Assembly (NCBI GenBank): GCA_013822765.1
Contig: PNKY01000003.1
Span: 186,001-250,000, forward strand
Direction: 5' to 3'
Source: Rhodospirillum sp.
GTDB lineage: Bacteria > Pseudomonadota > Alphaproteobacteria > Dongiales > Dongiaceae
DNA: 64,000 nucleotides
Shown here: one piece after another, positions 62,641-64,000 of the stretch
Layout: the number at the start of each line of letters is the position of its first letter
How positions within the stretch are numbered: position 1 is the stretch's first letter
The notes under the pieces: generated by a model
The model's database searches: none
The model's input: the letters and a program-made list of their open reading frames with translations, nothing else
What the model was told of the DNA's origin: nothing
Translations under genes and position numbers: made by a program

Positions 62641-62755
62641 CTCCCCCGACACGGGGGAGGGCCAGGGAGGGGGAAGCCGGTGCATAGTTGGAAGGAATCC
62701 TCGCTCGCTTCCCCCACCCCAACCTTCCCCCAGTTTGGGGGAGGGGGATCGCAGC
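62641..62755. repeat. G/C-run palindromic element after chvG
   Basis: CTCCCCCGACACGGGGGAGG (62641-62660) and CTTCCCCCAGTTTGGGGGAG (62730-62750 area) are small hairpins with tandem relatives between them. It is a GC-rich intergenic palindrome of the kind seen repeatedly in alphaproteobacteria, located in the gap between chvG and hprK. Confidence 0.6.
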
Positions 62756-62762
62756 ACTAACG

Positions 62763-63215
62763 ATGCGACGCCTGGTCAACGGAACGGCGGTGGCGTGGCG
62801 GGGTCAGGGGGTGCTGATCCTGGGGCCGACCGGCGCGGGCAAGTCCGATCTCACGCTGCGGCTGATCGATTCCGGCGCCACCCTGGTCGCCGACGACGTG
62901 GTCGAGATGGTGCGCGAGGGCGATCAGCTCCTGCTCTCCTTCCCGCCGGAGGGGCCGGGCGAGCTCAAGGGCAAGATGGAGGTGAAGGGACTCGGCATCA
63001 TGAGCGTGCCGGTCGCCCCGCCAGCCGTGCCGCTGGCGCTGGTGGTTCGGTCGACGCCGCTGGCGGAGGTCGAGCTGATCCCAGAAACCCTGGAATCTGA
63101 ATGGCTTGGCCTCGCGGTGACGACCATCGGGATCCACCTTCTGGAGCCCTCGGCTCCGGCCAAAGTCCGGCTTGCCCTGGCCAAGCTGACGCGCTCTATA
63201 ATCCCGCCCTCATGA
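62763..63215 (+). CDS. hprK: HPr kinase/phosphorylase, alphaproteobacterial short form
   Basis: A 150-residue form with only the catalytic domain: Walker A GPTGAGKSDLTLRL, then LVADDVVEM, the HprK signature GELKGKMEVKGLGIMSVP and a basic C-terminus. It phosphorylates Ser of HPr in the PTS-Ntr regulatory system. ATG 62763 gives the family length; an earlier ATG in frame reads through the palindromic element and is less likely. Four-base overlap with rapZ. Confidence 0.92.
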   Translation: MRRLVNGTAVAWRGQGVLILGPTGAGKSDLTLRLIDSGATLVADDVVEMVREGDQLLLSFPPEGPGELKGKMEVKGLGIMSVPVAPPAVPLALVVRSTPLAEVELIPETLESEWLGLAVTTIGIHLLEPSAPAKVRLALAKLTRSIIPPS

Positions 63216-64000
63216 CAACCCTCAACCCAGCGGGCCGGGCGTCCTCCGGCCCCGCATCCACCGCAACCTCCGCCACGCAGGATCGCCGCCGCGTGCTGCT
63301 CATCTCCGGGCTGGCCGGCGCCGGGCGCACCACCGCGTTGCGCGCGATGGAGGATCTCGGCTACGAGGCGGTCGACAACCTGCCGCTGGAGCTGCTGCCG
63401 CATCTGGTCAGCGGACTCGCCAGCGGCGATGCCAACGGACCGATCTCGATCGGCATCGACAGCCGCTCGCGCGGCTTCAGCGGCGCGGAGTTCCTTGCCA
63501 GCATCGAGCAGCTGCGCGCCGACGCGCGGTTCGAGCTGGTCCTGGTGTTCCTGGACTGCACCGACGACGTTCTGATCCGCCGCTTCACCGAGACGCGCCG
63601 CCGCCACCCGCTGGCCCCCGATCGCAACGCCGCCGACGGCATCGCGCGCGAGCGCACCTTGATGTTCCCGATCCGCGCCGTGTCGGACCTGGTGGTCGAT
63701 ACCTCCAACCGATCGATGGCGGAACTGAAGCGGCTGTTGACGGAGCGCTTCGCGCTGGATCGCCAGCCTGGGCTCGCCGTCACGGTCATGTCTTTCTCCT
63801 ACCGCATCGGCGTGCCGCGCGAGGCCGACCTGGTGTTCGACGTCCGGTTCCTCGCCAATCCGCACTATGTCGAAGCGCTGCAGCCGCTGGACGGCGAGAC
63901 GCCGGAAGTGGCGCGCTTCATCGAGCGCGATCCGGCACTCTCCGGTTTCCTGGCGTCGCTCGACGCCCTCATCGAGCCCTTGCTGCCAAGCTACGAGCGC
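63212..64000 (+). CDS. rapZ: RNase adapter protein RapZ, 3' end cut by window
   Basis: The 263 visible residues run from MTTLNPAGRA to SYER. The N-terminal NTPase domain has LISGLAGAGRTTALRAMEDLGYEAVDNLPLELLP (landmarks GLAGAGRTT and AVDNLPL), in which Walker A lysine is replaced by Arg39, then VFLDCTDDVLIRRFTETRRRHPL and the C-terminal domain start (SFSYRIGVPREADLVFDVRFLANP landmarks). The usual protein is ~290-320 residues, so little is missing. It controls GlmS through small RNAs in enterobacteria; in alphaproteobacteria the role is less defined. It overlaps hprK by four bases. Confidence 0.93.
   Translation, partial: MTTLNPAGRASSGPASTATSATQDRRRVLLISGLAGAGRTTALRAMEDLGYEAVDNLPLELLPHLVSGLASGDANGPISIGIDSRSRGFSGAEFLASIEQLRADARFELVLVFLDCTDDVLIRRFTETRRRHPLAPDRNAADGIARERTLMFPIRAVSDLVVDTSNRSMAELKRLLTERFALDRQPGLAVTVMSFSYRIGVPREADLVFDVRFLANPHYVEALQPLDGETPEVARFIERDPALSGFLASLDALIEPLLPSYER

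Noticed and set aside
60108-62717. An 869-codon minus-strand open frame
   Set aside because: It is antisense to chvI and chvG, both of which have complete family motifs; the composition is low-complexity.
1-64000. Mobile elements, prophage, CRISPR
   Set aside because: I saw no transposase, integrase or phage genes, and no regularly spaced direct repeats with unique spacers; the dispersed palindromes are non-coding intergenic elements.

Overview
The window is high-GC, densely packed chromosomal DNA from an alphaproteobacterium. The strongest pointer is the right edge, where a two-component pair of the ChvI/ChvG type is followed by the short alphaproteobacterial HPr kinase (hprK) and rapZ. Two short PAS-domain proteins of a kind common in Rhodospirillales-like bacteria, and GC-rich palindromic repeats of alphaproteobacterial style, agree with this. 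I cannot name the genus. I see no insertion sequence, prophage, plasmid gene or CRISPR array.

Layout. 1-5.8 kb: end of glycogen synthase, an rRNA methyltransferase, a GFA protein, a secreted C13 peptidase coupled to a MocR regulator, and a divergent flavin-type oxidase. 6-13.2 kb: a large RTX calcium-binding protein, a chemotaxis receptor, an M23 peptidase and xseA. 13.3-24.1 kb: purD with an amine oxidase, tadA, a C26 peptidase, rluB-rsmD with a BP74-like lipoprotein, a GrdB-like protein with an amidase, a PAS protein, an MFS transporter and an Hpt protein. 24.1-29.2 kb: a sugar ABC transporter divergent from its LacI regulator. 29.2-36 kb: a glutathionyl-hydroquinone reductase, an SMP-30 lactonase, a PAS histidine kinase, a LysR regulator, a chimeric ORF and 3-hydroxybutyrate dehydrogenase. 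36.3-41.5 kb: a SPOR protein, two bufferin-like (BufA1/DUF2282) peptides, a small coupled ORF, DoxX, NDH-2 and an OmpA-like porin with inverted domain order. 41.5-50 kb: argE, trkH, folE, apaG, an OmpA lipoprotein and a YnjBCD-type ABC transporter. 50.2-60 kb: a DUF255 protein, tRNA-Gly(CCC), a second PAS protein, hutH with a HutC-like operator, a lone corrinoid protein, two cupins, a beta-helical type I secretion substrate, a GFA protein and a second split-barrel protein. 60.1-64 kb: chvI, chvG, hprK and rapZ (cut by the window end).

How the genes work together. Most of the window is housekeeping: purine, pterin and arginine metabolism, RNA modification, K+ uptake and DNA repair. The accessory parts stand out. 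Two proteins look like type I secretion substrates, yet no secretion machinery is encoded here. Two BufA1-like peptides lack the BufB/BufC maturation genes usually found with them, although DoxX is present. One ORF reads as the start of a cupin gene joined in frame to the end of a patatin-like phospholipase gene, consistent with an internal deletion beside bdhA.

Several regulatory sites are readable: a HutC-type palindrome before hutH, LacI-type operators between the sugar transporter and its repressor, a LysR-type palindrome, a near-consensus sigma-70 promoter before the OmpA lipoprotein, and four or five hairpin terminators.
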